Shown here piece by piece: positions 33,091 through 45,139 of a stretch of DNA of 64,000 bases. The notes beneath the pieces were generated by a model that made no database searches, was not told the DNA's origin, and was given only the letters and a program-made list of their open reading frames with translations. Numbering within the stretch: position 1 is the stretch's first letter; the number at the start of each line of letters is the position of its first letter. Location of the stretch: NCBI GenBank assembly GCA_020736575.1, contig JAGPYM010000009.1, positions 1-64,000 of the forward strand. Direction: 5' to 3'. The position numbers and the translations under genes are program-made. The DNA is from Thelonectria olida. Taxonomy: Eukaryota; Ascomycota; Sordariomycetes; Hypocreales; Nectriaceae.

Positions 33091-35575
33091 CTATGCATCA
33101 ACTCCATTACTCGTCCCCAACCTCTTCAACCCGTCGACATCCTGCATGGATACCCTCACTTTCGTCGCCACGTCATGCAGCCTGTTTTCTTCAGCAGCTG
33201 CTTCAAGCTTCTCACTCAGCTCCCTGTCCGACCCGTGCACAAGCGGCACGAGAGCGTCCGTCTTCCAAGCGGGTAGTTTCAACCGCTTCGTCTCCCAAAT
33301 AGATAGAATCACAAAGGCAACGCCCGTGACCAGTGCGAATACCGGCAACGTCAGGTAGGCCCAGTTCACTCTCATAACCACCATCGTCTGCAGGATGTGG
33401 CCTTTGATGGGCGTGTCGTCCAACTGTCGGTCGCGCATCCACTTTGATAAGCTCGATGCCAAGTTGTCAAAAGTACCGATAATGTCATGCGCGTTCCCGA
33501 TGCCAAGCATGAACCTCGAAGGATCGTTCCAGCCGTTGGATGGGTAGATCAGCACGGGGATGTCTTCGTACGCCGAATCGTCGGTTTCCATGGTCACATT
33601 GTCGAAGCCTTGGCTAAAGACATCAAGCATGCCGGCAATGACGCTTTCGGTGATGTTGTACTTGCGGCCGGCGAACTTGGACGAGTTCTTTTGTGGTATG
33701 TGTATTTGCAAGTCCGTTCGAGGCACGTTCAAGTTGTTGAGCGTGTAGTTCTTATACTCTGTGAATTCGGTGTCGTTGAATATTCTCTGCGATTCATAAC
33801 AGTTTGGTGGTCTTGACGTCCAAGATGACACGACTTTCTCTTGCAGAGTGCCCTGTTCGACCTTGGATTGGTAGGCATTTACACAGAAAGACAGACTGCA
33901 TTCCTGCGCCTCAACCACCGTGTCCTCCCAGACTGTTTCGTTCTTCTGCCAGCTGTTGCTCGGTTGAATGACCTGCATAGCCAAGATCATGGTGTGCAAA
34001 TTCCGAAAAGAGATGGTGAGCCCTGGATTAGAGATGACCTTTGCTGACATATATGTATCTGGGCAGTTGTCGTTACTAGAGCTACAGTGTGCAACTCCGT
34101 CATAGTTGGATAGATTGAGTCCGCTCTGCGGGATCGTGTACTTTGTGAAGTTGTGTTTCTGTTCAAGAAATCCCAAGTTCGCCCACACGCCTTGATTGCT
34201 GACTTCAGGCATTTTGGCATCTGCAGACCAACCACTGTCGGTCCCAGACCCCTCAGCCATGGTGCTCCCAGTCTTTTTAACCAGGTGATGGGTTATGTTT
34301 GCGCACTTGGAGCACACGGCAAGAGAGGTAAACTCATCCCAAGTACAGTTCCCAGATGTGCATAGGAAGCTTGGCGAGAGGTTCGGAGCACGCACAAGGT
34401 CCGAGAGCCCGTTCCAGATGGCTGCCGTCATTCCAAAGTCGACACGCAAGTCAAAGTTGTACTGGGGGAACGTCATATTCTCGCCGTTTTTTCCAGTGTA
34501 CCTGATGTTGGTCGCTGCGTTTTTTGTTGAGGACTCGACGTAGGACCCGGCATCCAGATACGAGCATCTACCGATCGTGGCGTCTTCAGAAACGGTTGCG
34601 CTGTATTTGCTGTTACCGTTTTCAAATTGAGCCTGTTGAGCCCAGGTATTGTTGGCCGTTTTAATAAAGGACTCGTCCTCGAAGCGAATGAGTGCCTGTA
34701 CCAACGGCTCAAAACCGATGAGAATGATTGTCGTTAACGCACCCAACGTGATCCAGTGTCTGTGCGCTGGTCAGCAAAGGGTAGTCTATCACTGATGGGA
34801 ACTCAATGCGGAGTATAAAGAAGTGCACTTACGGCCGACGCACCATGGTCCTCATGAGTCGAACACTACCCCACGGTCCTCTACTCGCAGCATCCAAGCG
34901 ATCGAAGTCTATGAGTGGCTCTTCATACTTGCTGAACCAGTTCCATTTAAACTGCGCGATGCAGGCACTCACGGCTAGGGCGAGGCTCGCTCTGGATATG
35001 CTCGCAAAGACTGCGATTGGGGTGTTGATGGATATTCCCGAGACCTTCCATTCCGACAAAGGCTTATCGTTGAATCGAATAAGGAGCCCCAGTAGGCCGG
35101 CAAACGACACGATACTGCACAACAGAGAGGATATTTCAAGCAACCATGAGTCTTGCGTTGTGCGCACCGGTTCTGAAGGGGGCTTGGCTTGTTTCTCCCC
35201 GGACTTGGACTTGGATGCTAGCCATGATGGTTTTGATCCGAGTCGCCGAAACTTGCCCTTTCCCTTGGCAGGTTGCGATTTTCGCAATGATGATTCTGTC
35301 AAGTCCGACGATGAAGCCACGATAGTCGTAGCTGAAGAGCCGGGAAAGGCTTCGGAGGCATCTGTTTCCCCCAACCCCCCTCGGCGACTTTCGCCATCAT
35401 CATGGCTATCTCTGTAGGCCCCGAGCGTGTCGGCCAAAGAAATACCTTCTGATGTATTCAGCGACGAGTATGTTGGGGGCGGTGGCGATTGTTCGTGGAA
35501 ACAGGAACCATGACCAAAGCTCACGTCTCCCTGGGCGTCGTCGGAAGATTGATTGCACCTTTGGTAGTTGTTCAT
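33091..35575 (-). CDS. DUF3176-like fungal membrane protein
   Basis: Two exons, 35575-34833 and 34759-33091, join in frame to 803 aa. After a disordered Ser/Pro-rich N-terminus, the membrane region contains ASLALAVSACIAQFKWNWF and PLIDFDRLDAASRGPWGS, the hallmark of the fungal DUF3176 family. The splice joins RRP to HWITLGALTTIILIGFEP, the next helix. A large loop with cysteines and many N-glycosylation sequons follows. A final helix sits near NWAYLTLPVFALVTGVAFVILS, then a cytoplasmic tail with LPAWKTDALVPLVHG. The function of the family is unknown. The gene is complete. Confidence 0.85.
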
Positions 35576-36540
35576 GGCCCGGTGCGTGTGTCAGAATGTT
35601 TGTGTGACGCTGTTTTGGGCTTGCGGATAACAGTTAAATGAAGCCTAGTCTTGCTGGTAAGTCATGAATGTGAGAAAAGGAGAGATTCAAATGTGTCACA
35701 ACATCTTGGCAAATGACTTTATAATTAGAAACGATCTGAAACAATGAAACCGCTCCGCTCTCGGAGGATCACACGGCCACAAAACGCATTCAGCCTTGTA
35801 GAGCTGGTCGTGGACCAACATCAGCTCCATTTGATAGACATGTAGGCCAATCAGGATCAGTAGTCCCTGCTCAGCGGCTGAAGTCAAGGTGGCTGGAAAA
35901 GACAGCAGGTGGAAAACATGCGACTGCAACCAACCAGTCGATGATTCCTACTGGACGACGTTCCGCAGTTTATTATGCCCACGATCAAAGTCTCCATTTA
36001 TCCGCCATCTGTGTGGCCATGCCAGGGATCATGTCCGTGAGACGTGCACGTCATGCTGCCACGTCCGATCTTGCAAGGATTGAAAGGGGACATTTACAGT
36101 CATATATCGGCTCTATAACAGGGATATGATAGAACTACGAAATTCCTGAAATGCCAAAAACCCTGACAGCCTATTTACCAATAGGAGGCTTATGATTGTA
36201 TGGGTTTGTTTGGAAAGCGATTGGGTTGCCCTCCTTTGTAGAAGATGAATGACACAGACTTATGCATCTTGACCCTTACTACGCTGCCATATTGCATGCC
36301 CAGTTAGGTACTGTGAAGGACTTCCGGAACAATGGGGTTTAGGAGGAAGGTCGGAATAGTCCGAATCAACATGTTGATAAGTGCCAGGATGTCCACAGTC
36401 GCAAAAGCGTGACCTTGGAGTCTCAGAGACGGCAGACGCCAGGGCATCATCGATCGTCAAATTTTTCCGAGGCGTTACATTCCACGACACATAATTAGCC
36501 ATCAAGAGAAGCCTGGCAGAGTGTACAAGCCCTATTTTAG
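35576..36540. other. Intergenic, nothing recognised
   Basis: No coding region with a plausible start or similarity was found on either strand. Part of this interval may once have encoded the N-terminus of the HET relic that follows. Confidence 0.5.
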
Positions 36541-36550
36541 ACCGGGCAGT

Positions 36551-37324
36551 CACTATGCCCAAAAGATTGTCGTCTGGCCTGATGAGCAAATGCAAGTGAA
36601 CTCGTGTTTCCTCTCTGCAAATACCTCGCGGCGCACCGTTCGCATTCTCTAGCCGATTCCGATAACACCCATCTACGCCTTATTCAAGAGGAGACACGGT
36701 TCGAAACGACTGGAGCAAATTCAGGGAGAAAAGGATGACAGTGACATAGAGACATATGACATAGCGGCTGACCACGACCCCACGCCCCAGGAAATTGAGG
36801 CTCTCCACAACCTTGCCAAGCGGCCCTGGTTTACGCGGTGCTGGGGTCTCCCGGAACTGGTGCTTGGGCGCTCGACGACAATAATGTGTGGATACGCTAC
36901 CACAGGTTGGAGTAACCTCCTTTATGGATTCATTATTGCTGCTCGCTTCAGCATCAGAGCGCTTCAAAACGAGCCAGGGGATGTCATCGACCAGGGCATT
37001 CTCTGCTTGGGCGGACTATGTAAAATCCTTCACACGGGCATTCATTATCTTGACAATGTAGCCGGGGAAAAGAAGTCACCCAAGATGGACCTGCTGAAAC
37101 TCCTACGGTGTATGCTATTGTTTGACGAGAGGGATCCGAAGGATAAGGCGTATGTTCTGCTTGGCCTCTTGGATGGAGAGTAGCGGCCGCTGGAGTTGGT
37201 ACCCGACTACCACGATGTACTTTCTCGGCAGTCTCGGTGCTGTGAGCTGAAAAACTTCTCCTACCTCCTTGACGATGCCCTGAGGCCCGCAGAACCAAAT
37301 TTCAAGGATACAAAGTCGATTTAG
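36551..37324 (+). pseudogene. HET-domain gene remnant
   Basis: One plus-strand frame reads HET-type sequence but is broken by stop codons at 36650, about 37181 and 37322. Recognisable pieces are HYAQKIVVWPDEQ near 36551 (the family's A-VVVWLGE position), AKRPWFTRCWGLPELVL near 36815-36865 (family: RPWFTRVWVIQE), and the block ending DPKDKAYVLLGLLDGE, stop, RPLELVPDYHDV (family: DKVYALLGL). The upstream SYCWG and DAICINQ parts are missing. Stops inside conserved blocks make it a decayed copy rather than a gene. Confidence 0.75.
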
Positions 37325-37342
37325 TCTTCATTCTTGCAAAGA

Positions 37343-37824
37343 ATGGCAACTCGTGACTTTTCAGGGAAGCATGAGAAAGTTCTGTCGAAGACAGAAAAGT
37401 CCAAAAGGTCGCCAACCCAAGCAGAAACTTCCCAAGACAACAAGCTTAAAGTCAACGAGTCCTTCTACAAACTTCCCTTGGACAAATCCTTAGGAGCCAA
37501 GGATCAGGACTTGAAACATCTAAATGAAGAATATCTCGATTCTTTACCAAAGTGTTTATGGAGCGTCTGCTTCACCCCAAGAGCGACACGATATCTAAGA
37601 CGCTACCCCCCAAGTGCTTCGACACGATACGTTGCTTGAAGCACGCTGGAGCTGACCTTGCTGCCACGTTCCGCATGCTTGCGCTGGAAGGGGTCGATTT
37701 GGAAGGTCGTATTATCAACAATAGGTCCGCCCAAGTTCGCGTCGTCGAAATCAGAGCGGATCGATTTCTGGCAGAGCCGTCCAAGTTTGGCTGTCACGAG
37801 CTAGAGGGTGTGCTAAAAGTCTGA
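37343..37824 (+). pseudogene. Unidentified coding relic downstream of HET remnant
   Basis: The HET-remnant frame continues from an ATG at 37343 for about 70 codons. It then shifts frame near 37545-37560 into a second open segment (to 37824) containing a Cys-rich KCFDTIRCLKHAGADL stretch. The two halves read as one protein only with a frameshift. No domain is recognised. It may be the C-terminal part of the same degraded gene. Confidence 0.3.
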
Positions 37825-37851
37825 TATAATTACATAAACTGCTCCCCTCCC

Positions 37852-39085
37852 TCATGCATTTTCTGATTTCTCACTCAATTCCTCCTTGAAAAGCTCCGGA
37901 TATAGCGCGATCATCTTATCATGGGCCTCCTGGGCGCTCGCCTTCAAGTTCCATCCGACCTCTTCAGACTCTTCCCCAGCCGCGTTAGCGACCTCCTGGA
38001 ACTTGGAAGCCCAGAACTTCCAATTCTCCGTATCTAGCAAGCGATGCTTCCTAGAGGACTTCAACTCTCTCGCCAAAGCCTCTCCTGCGATCAGGATATT
38101 GTTTGCTGTGGCGAGGACTTGGCTTTTGCGGCCAATGTTCGTGGCAAACTCGGACCCGCCTTCGGTACGAGTCACAAAGGCCTTATTCATGTCGAAGGCC
38201 ATCCATCCAGGAGCATCCTTTTCAAGGAAGCCAGCTTGAAAGAGCTTGGCTATCAAGGCGGATGAATTGACCCAAGCCTTGGAGTGGATGGTCCATTCTT
38301 CATCAGTGCCTCGTTTGAAGCCGTCCGCTGGGAAGTTGAAAAAAGTCAAAGTTAGCACCGGCAGATGTTATCATTCCGCCCAGGGTCGGAGACATGTCAC
38401 TCACCATGGCAAGCATTCCACGTCTCGGACGCAGCAAGTCCAAAGCCCCAGTCAAACCAGACCAAGCTCGGATTCTTCACAGTGTTAGCAGTTAGATTCC
38501 ACGAGATGGTAGACAAGAATCGGGCACGCATACATCTTTCTTGTACTCTGTATCAGCACTGGCTTTTATCCCAATCAGAAAGTTGGCAAGCCTATCATGT
38601 CTGGGGGTGGTAAAGGGAACACGGTCCACTCCCTCGAAGACGGCGTTTGCAATTGAATTGAGGAACCCACCAGCCCCGTACTCAGGAGGTTCTCTCGATT
38701 CAACATTCTCCCAGATAGAGCCTTCGAGGTAGAACTCCTTGAAAGCCTCGATGGCCGCGGGGACGGCGTTGTCATCGTCGTCGGGAGCCAGCAACAGATC
38801 TCGGACGATGACCAAGAAATCTTCCTCCGGCTCGGGTGAGTTTTCTTTGTCTTCCTCTATCAGCTTTTCTATGTGTTCCAACCAAGGAGCCTTGGTTGAA
38901 GAGATGTTGATCGGCTGGGCTGGGGCCTTTTGGGCAGGAGTCTCTTGGGCTGGAGTCTCTTGGACTGGAGTCTCTTGGACTGGAGTCTCTTGGACTGGAG
39001 TCTCTTGGACTGGAGTCTCTTGGACTGGAGTCTCTTGGACTGGAGTCTCTTGGACTGGAGTCTCTTGGACTTCGTCGTGGCTCAT
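37852..39085 (-). CDS. DUF3632-like protein with N-terminal pentapeptide repeats
   Basis: Three exons, 39085-38534, 38474-38405 and 38327-37852, join in frame to 365 aa. After MSHDE, the N-terminus is a run of about ten VQETP/AQETP pentapeptides encoded by a 15-base minisatellite. The remainder resembles the fungal DUF3632 family: LANFLIGIKA, NPSLVWFDWGFGLAASETWN across the short middle exon, then WVNSSALIAKLFQAG and a C-terminal helical region with WKFWASKFQEVA. It is soluble, with no signal peptide. Function is unknown. Splice junctions restore the family pattern, so the gene appears intact. Confidence 0.7.
38930..39075. repeat. 15-base minisatellite in coding sequence
   Basis: About ten near-perfect copies of the 15-base unit TGGACTGGAGTCTCT, each encoding one pentapeptide (VQETP) on the minus strand. 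The 5'-most coding copies are nearly identical, while those nearer the core protein diverge to AQETP and AQKAP. Copy number is likely to vary between strains. Confidence 0.95.
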
Positions 39086-40138
39086 TGTGGGATTGTGGGG
39101 TGAGCAGGCGACAGCTGAATGGTTATGAATGAGGGGAAATTAAGGGTACCCAACGGTATAGGCTGGTAAAAAGAGAGATTGCGAAGATTTTTTGAAACCG
39201 GAAATGAGCAAGAGAGAATTAACAAACGGAAAAAGGATGGAATAAAGAGTGAAAGCCTGGTTTGAGTGCGAGAGAGGCAAGGTTGCAAAGCCGAAGTGAG
39301 ACTCGGCCTTGATCCGATTTTGCCGCCGGAGGCGTTTGCTGCGCCCTAGTGGATGGATGCACATCACAGACGCTGTCCAATCAGCCGTGCAGTGCTCTAG
39401 GCGCGCGACATATTCGCAGGGATGCCCGCACCTCAGTTTGCAGTGTTGGGTCACATCGGATTACCGCCATCCATCGACTCTCCCATGGGCCAACCCCAAA
39501 GCTGATTGCCTGACTCCTCAGACCACGACAAAAATAAAAACGGTTCCGGACAATGGAGACTCGGCCGGGCATGCGGCCTAGGCTCCGCCATCCTCCTAAG
39601 AACCGCGCGCCAGAGTCAGTGAGGCGATGAGTGTTCCATCTAGGTCCTTACGAGAACAGCTAACGAGCCTCCCATTGGACATATCCCCTGCTAAGGGCGG
39701 TGGCATATGGCCGCATTGTCTCAGGTGAAGACGTCAATGTTGGTTCAGGAACCAACATACATATCTCGCGACTCTCACCTCCCCAAACTAGACCTAGAGT
39801 CAGGTTGTCAGTACGCTCGCCGGCTGTCTCTTCAGCGACTTGGGCGGCACCGGCGGCATGGGCGGCGCAGGTAATTTGTATGATGGGCTCGAAGGTCTTG
39901 ACATTGATTATTACCTCGTAGTGCTTTAAAAGCCCTCCTTCTCGCCGCTCCTTCAGTCAGATACACAGCATCCACAACTCCCATCTTTGCAGGTCAAAGA
40001 CGCTTCTCAATCTATTCACGTTCTTCAAAGTCACTTCAGAATCTCCTCACTTTGTAATATTTGTCCTTCCAAGCCGTCCTAATAGTTTCATTGCACCCCT
40101 TTGCCTTACGAAATTGTCAGACCGTTCTGTCCATCACG
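39086..40138. other. Intergenic between divergent genes
   Basis: No coding region was supported. It includes the promoters of the DUF3632-like gene (minus) and the charged hypothetical gene (plus). Pyrimidine-rich stretches precede the latter's ATG at 40139. Confidence 0.55.
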
Positions 40139-41043
40139 ATGAACAGACTCTTCAGACGATCGGATACCCCGAGACGAAACTCGGACGACGAGCATAAGAA
40201 AATGGTATTTTCTTCCCATTATCTTCGCATATCAGAATCATCTCACCTCTTTTCTTCCTCTCCTTATCCACACATAGATCAGATTCACCAATACTCATGC
40301 TGACACTACACTCGCAGCAATTCTGGACCCCACGAGGCACCATACCATCCAAATCCGTCGATCAGGATGTAGCCAAGGTTAATGACGCCCAGCCAGTGCC
40401 CAGGAGGAATCGAAGATTCTACCCGAAAGAATTCGAAAATCAGGAAGCCATATTTCAACCCCACGAGATGAGAGACGCGGAGAACAGAAAATTTAGCGAA
40501 ATTCCCGTCAACACTCGTATGGACTTGACTAGACCTGCGGCAACTGCTCAGCAGGTCATCAACAGAGACCAGCGTGACGAGCCCAATGACAGAGCTCGTA
40601 AAGCCCAGAATCCGCTGAACGACCCAGGCCCGTTTCGAGGCATTGTAACAGTCAACAACCACACCGGCCAAAAGTACGGCGTTACAGGCGTCACGTACCA
40701 CCCCGAAGGCGATCATCAAGGTGTTGCGCGTGCCCGCGTTGAGCCATTGGATCGTGAAGGACGCAAGGCTTTACATCGTGCCGAAGACGAGATGAATCGC
40801 ATGGTTCGCCGTGAAGACGAGGAGCGCCGCCGCAGACGTGAAGGCGGAGGACGTATCGAAGAAGGGGAGGGTGCCAACACTCGTCGAACCGGCACCTGGC
40901 CGCCAAGGGACCAAGATGCTGATGACCTCACGACGTACGAGAACCGGTACCAACAAGAAAGGAGGCCGAGGAACGCACCACCTGTGCCTCGAGTCCGACG
41001 CCGAGACCGGGTTCCGCCTCCGGCTGAGGCGAGAGGTCGATAA
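40139..41043 (+). CDS. Charged hypothetical protein, two exons
   Basis: Exon 1 is 40139-40204 and exon 2 is 40318-41043, with a 113-base intron (GTATTT..CGCAG) that keeps the frame; the product is 263 aa. The protein is strongly hydrophilic, rich in Arg, Glu, Asp and Pro, and starts MNRLFRRSDTPRRNSDD. A conserved-looking middle contains FRGIVTVNNHTGQKYGVTGVTYH. A long Arg/Glu-rich helix follows (about residues 185-205 of the joined protein), and the C-terminus is Pro/Arg-rich. No domain is recognised. It is probably nucleic-acid binding or disordered; this is only a guess from composition. Confidence 0.55.
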
Positions 41044-41299
41044 GCCCACGGGACAATTTGGGACGTGATTGAGTGCATTAGACTACAACTTAACCCCTTA
41101 TGAGTAAAGGGGTATTGTTTGGAGAAGATTGGATACAGCTGGATATTAGTTAAAAGCATGCAACACTGTATTATCAAATTGGATTATTAGTGCTGATTCT
41201 TTGTCTTTCTCTGGAGATCTAATCTTGCGAGTCCACCAGTCGGTCTGAAACGTCCCCCCCAGTCAGGTAAGCCAGGTCCGAAGTGACATTCCAAAGCCC

Positions 41300-42136
41300 C
41301 TACTCTATCCAGTTGTTTTGTCTAAGCCAGGCTTCGCACATTGATGGCCACTTGGAAACAGGCAGATCCGGTGTGTCAAGAGCGAACCCATGAGGAGCAT
41401 CGGCAAAGATGTGAAGCTCAACCGAACCTCCACTTTTTGTGACCCCCTCAGCAAGTCGGTAAGCGTTGATAACGGGGACGACTGGATCATTGCCAGAATA
41501 AACAATAAAGGTCGGTGGTGCTGGTGAACTAAGCTGTACATCCGGTTGGACTGTATCGTACAGAGCTTGTTTCTCTGCCGGCGGAAGCGGTTCTTTATTC
41601 GGAACAATGGTACGACCGGCGGCGTTTGTGGAGATTGGACCGTAACCTATAATGGCAAACTGGGCTTGCGGGATGGTCGGATCGGGAGGAGTCCATGCCT
41701 CGGGATATTCGGCCAGAAGGGCAGCCCCGAGATGACCGCCGGAGGAGAGGCCGCATATGCCCAGTCCCTGAGGCGCAAGCCCACTTTCCGCCGCCAGCTT
41801 GAAAGCACGTCTGGCATCATCCAATGGTGCCTGGGGACCAGTATTGGCGTTTGGAAATCGGTGGACGAGGACAAAGGCGTAGAAGCCTAGACTGGCCAGC
41901 CATTTTGCGACGGCGACGCCCTCACGGCCGACCATGAGCTGAACGTAACCTCCACCTCCGAGAATGAGTATTCCACGCCCATTGGCTTTAGAAGGACGAT
42001 ATCCAAGAAGAAATGGACGCTCGACTTGAGTCACGACTGCGTTGTCTGCACTGTCTCCTGGTTTATTGAGCTGGAAGGCTCCCTCAGGCGAGCTCTCCTC
42101 CCAAAGGGGCCAAGACTGATCGGCTTCGAGAACCAT
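41300..42136 (-). CDS. Alpha/beta-hydrolase, esterase/acetyl-xylan-esterase-like
   Basis: A single exon of 278 aa with an ATG start. The N-terminal LGGGGY (residues 59-64) is an oxyanion-hole loop in the position of HGGG. The nucleophile elbow is G129-L-S131-S-G133. A likely acid is Asp217 in YSGNDPVVPV and the catalytic His is H249 in APHGFAL. The order and spacing match small BD-FAE/prolyl-oligopeptidase-like esterases. No signal peptide is present, so it is probably intracellular. The substrate is unknown. Confidence 0.85.
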   Translation of the reverse strand: MVLEADQSWPLWEESSPEGAFQLNKPGDSADNAVVTQVERPFLLGYRPSKANGRGILILGGGGYVQLMVGREGVAVAKWLASLGFYAFVLVHRFPNANTGPQAPLDDARRAFKLAAESGLAPQGLGICGLSSGGHLGAALLAEYPEAWTPPDPTIPQAQFAIIGYGPISTNAAGRTIVPNKEPLPPAEKQALYDTVQPDVQLSSPAPPTFIVYSGNDPVVPVINAYRLAEGVTKSGGSVELHIFADAPHGFALDTPDLPVSKWPSMCEAWLRQNNWIE

Positions 42137-43284
42137 GGCGTAAAAAATAGAATAGAAAATGTTTTCTCCAAGATGAAATTGAAATCGTCGAGGATAGATG
42201 TTTGCGGTGCGGGGATTAAGACTGGTCGGACATGCTTAGCAGTGGGACGATCTCGCGATAACATCAACCCGAGAAGCCGAATCAGGTAAATTTTCCACCA
42301 TTGAAGTGCCACAACAAGCACGAATATGAGCCTCTCCGTTAGAACTATCCCGTTCAATGCGGGTTGGAAATTAAATAAGTCTTTAACTACACAACGCGAT
42401 AATTAGTCCATCCCATAGGTCACCTACTTACCCTCTTGCAGTCACCATTATTGCGTATAAGGCATGATTATTGCGAATAATTATAAGACCGCGATGTAAT
42501 GGTTGTGCTCTGATATTGGGGACTCGCCAAGCACACAAAGCTGGACCAGTTCAGAGGCCACATCATGAATAGCAAGGTATCGACCCTTCTAAACTAGTCC
42601 GCGTTAAGTGAACAAAATGCGAAACTCGCACTTGACATTCGAACTGGGATGGGTAGAATTCATAGTAATCTCAGACTCGAATAGTAAACTGGCGCTGCTT
42701 TAACCATACGCATTTAGGCAGGCGATGTATGAAGACTTTTTGAAGTATGTAAATAGAAATTTGGATTTTATTTATTGTTAGCTTCTTGTATGCATCGAGG
42801 TACCTGAGCTGGGAGGGCTTAAGGATATTGAAAATTCATAAACGTACGGATATTGAGATGTGTGATGATCTTGCCCGAAGTACCTATATCTCGCAATAAT
42901 TACCTATACATGGATCGTCTTGGCTTGCCAACTAGTTCTGTCACTAAGGTAGGCTTTCTCAAGCGTCTGGAGTGTCTTAACTGAACATTATTCTGCTTCA
43001 TATCCCAGCCAGGTGCTCATTAACTTACCCGAACCAATCTCGACCCCGATATCAACAAAAATGCAGGGGTTGAACGAAAACATCAGTCCATCCTTGCATG
43101 TTTGTTGGTTTGAAGACAACGTGATGCAGCTCAGACGTGATTGGTCACCGCTGGAGTTGCGTAAACAGGGTACTAGGTAGGTATTTAAAGATGTACGTCG
43201 CCTTTCTTGGAAGAGGTAAATTGTGACTTAACCCCGCTCAGCTAGCTGTTGAACAAAGGTCACAAGAAACCCACGTTGAGCGAA
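42137..43284. other. Intergenic, somewhat AT-rich
   Basis: About 1.1 kb without a supportable gene. It contains promoters for the divergent hydrolase (minus) and methyltransferase (plus) genes. Moderately AT-rich at 42340-42900 but not RIP-like. Confidence 0.55.
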
Positions 43285-44785
43285 ATGGCAACGAACGAAG
43301 GCGATGTTCTTGTAGTCCCCGACAATGAGGTGCAACTCCCCCGATGGCACTCTATGAGTATGAGTTAACCTCGAGCTTAGGTCGCTGACGATCAGGACTC
43401 TACACTAGAGCAGGTATTTGTGGACGGTCTCTTGTTTTTCGGTCGAAAGACTCGGAATCACTGACGCAACTCGTGATAATAGGACAGAGCTTCGTCCACT
43501 GAGAGCCTGAGAAGCTCCATTGTTGACTACCGACTGGAAAATGGAAGAACATATCACCGATATAAGGAAGGGAGTGGGTTTTCCACCATTATGCCTCATT
43601 GCGATTTGCCCAGCTGATGGTATTGTCTGCGAGCTCAGAATACTACCTTCCCAACGACGACTTGGAGAACGAGAGGCTAGGTATGTAAACGCATCTCGCG
43701 ACCTCTAATGAGCTTTGATACTCAAGCGACGCAGATCTTCAGCACAATCTCTTTCTTCTCACTTTCGACAATAAGCTGGGTCTGTCGCCTCCAAACCTTC
43801 CTGGCTCCAAGGCGAAACGAGTTCTCGATTTGGGCACTGGAACAGGCATCTGGGCCATTGACTTTGGGGACGAGCATCCCGGGGCCGAGGTAAAGAATCC
43901 AAACTTGCTTTCGTGCTAATGATTCATAGCTGAAGTGATACCCTAGATTGTCGGAGTTGATCTATCTCCTATCCAGCCTCACTTGTAAAGCTGCATTTGC
44001 CCTTCATCTTCACCGCAATGGCTAACACCCAAGTAGTGTCCCTCCAAATGTCCAGTTTGTTATCGATGATATCGACGAGGATTGGAACTATTCTGAACCT
44101 TTCGACTACATTCACAGCAGAATGATGAATTTCAGCATTCATGACTGGACTGAATACCTGCGCAAGATTTTCGAGTACGCTATTCCTCACGTCTCGTCAC
44201 TACCCCTAGCAGCCCATCTCTAACTTGGTTAGCAACCTCACCCCGGGCGGCTACGTTGAGCTGCAGGAACTGAACGGGTTCTACAAGTCAGATGACGGTA
44301 CTCTCACGGAATATCATGCGGTTTCGAGATGGTGTACTCTTCTGCAAGAAGCAGCAACCAAGCTGGGTCGACCTTTCACACAAACAGCAAAGTTCGCCCA
44401 AGTCATGGCTGAGGTCGGCTTCATTGATATCGTCGAAACCCGTTTTAAATGGCCGGTAAACACTTGGGCAAAGGAAAAGAAGTTTAAGGAGCTCGGGGCA
44501 TGGAATAACGAGAACGCAAGCCAAGTCCTCGAGTCGGCTACCCTAGCAGCATTTACGAGGGCCCTTGGGTGGACCACCGAGGAAGTCAACGTGTTTCTCG
44601 TTGATGTGAGGAAGGACTTGAATAACCGCAATATTCATGCCTACTCGGAAGGGTATCAGTGGTCACCTCGCCTTTTACTACCTACCTATACTAATTTGTC
44701 AATAGTTGCTCGATTTATGGAAGGAAACCCGAAGCCTAGACTGTATCTAAATTTTGAGGATGGCGAAGGACGCAATTCTTTGTAG
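43285..44785 (+). CDS. LaeA-like SAM-dependent methyltransferase
   Basis: A multi-exon gene of about eight exons, roughly 365 aa, starting at the ATG in CGAAATGGCA (43285). After a short variable N-terminus, exons give SSIVDYRLENGRTYHRYKEG and EYYLPNDDLENERLD, the signature lead-in of LaeA-like fungal methyltransferases. The SAM motif I, VLDLGTGTGIWAIDF, is at about 43830-43875. Then come VGVDLSPIQP, the acidic DDIDEDWNY and the NLTPGGYVELQEL block (about 44230). Introns lie at about 43330-43381, 43415-43483, 43570-43640, 43680-43728, 43892-43945, 43988-44037 and 44175-44230. Members of this family include the secondary-metabolism regulator LaeA and many cluster-associated paralogues; the methyl acceptor is unknown. 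It is next to the OPT transporter. Confidence 0.85.
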
Positions 44786-45139
44786 TCTTGACAATACCTT
44801 CTGTGTTTTAAACAGTGAACCTTTGGGCAAACCGCTGGGCTCCCATGTCAGCCCATAGACTAACTATGACACCTTTGGGGAGCCTGACATGGGTCATCCC
44901 CGAGGCTGCAACGACTGTTGTTCAGAAATCTCACCACATCGTTCCAATTGATGGAAGCCGAGCCCACACTCACAGCAAAGATGATCGTCGCCCATGTACG
45001 AGAATGATAAAACAGGAGCACATCACACATCACCCATATCTGCACCAGGACAGTGAGGACTACAAAAACCCAGTGATTTAGACTGATTACCATGTACGAA
45101 AAAACAAGAAACACCGTCAGTCGACACGAACATTCGGCT
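44786..45139. other. Intergenic between convergent genes
   Basis: Contains 3' regions only; nothing else recognised. Confidence 0.6.
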
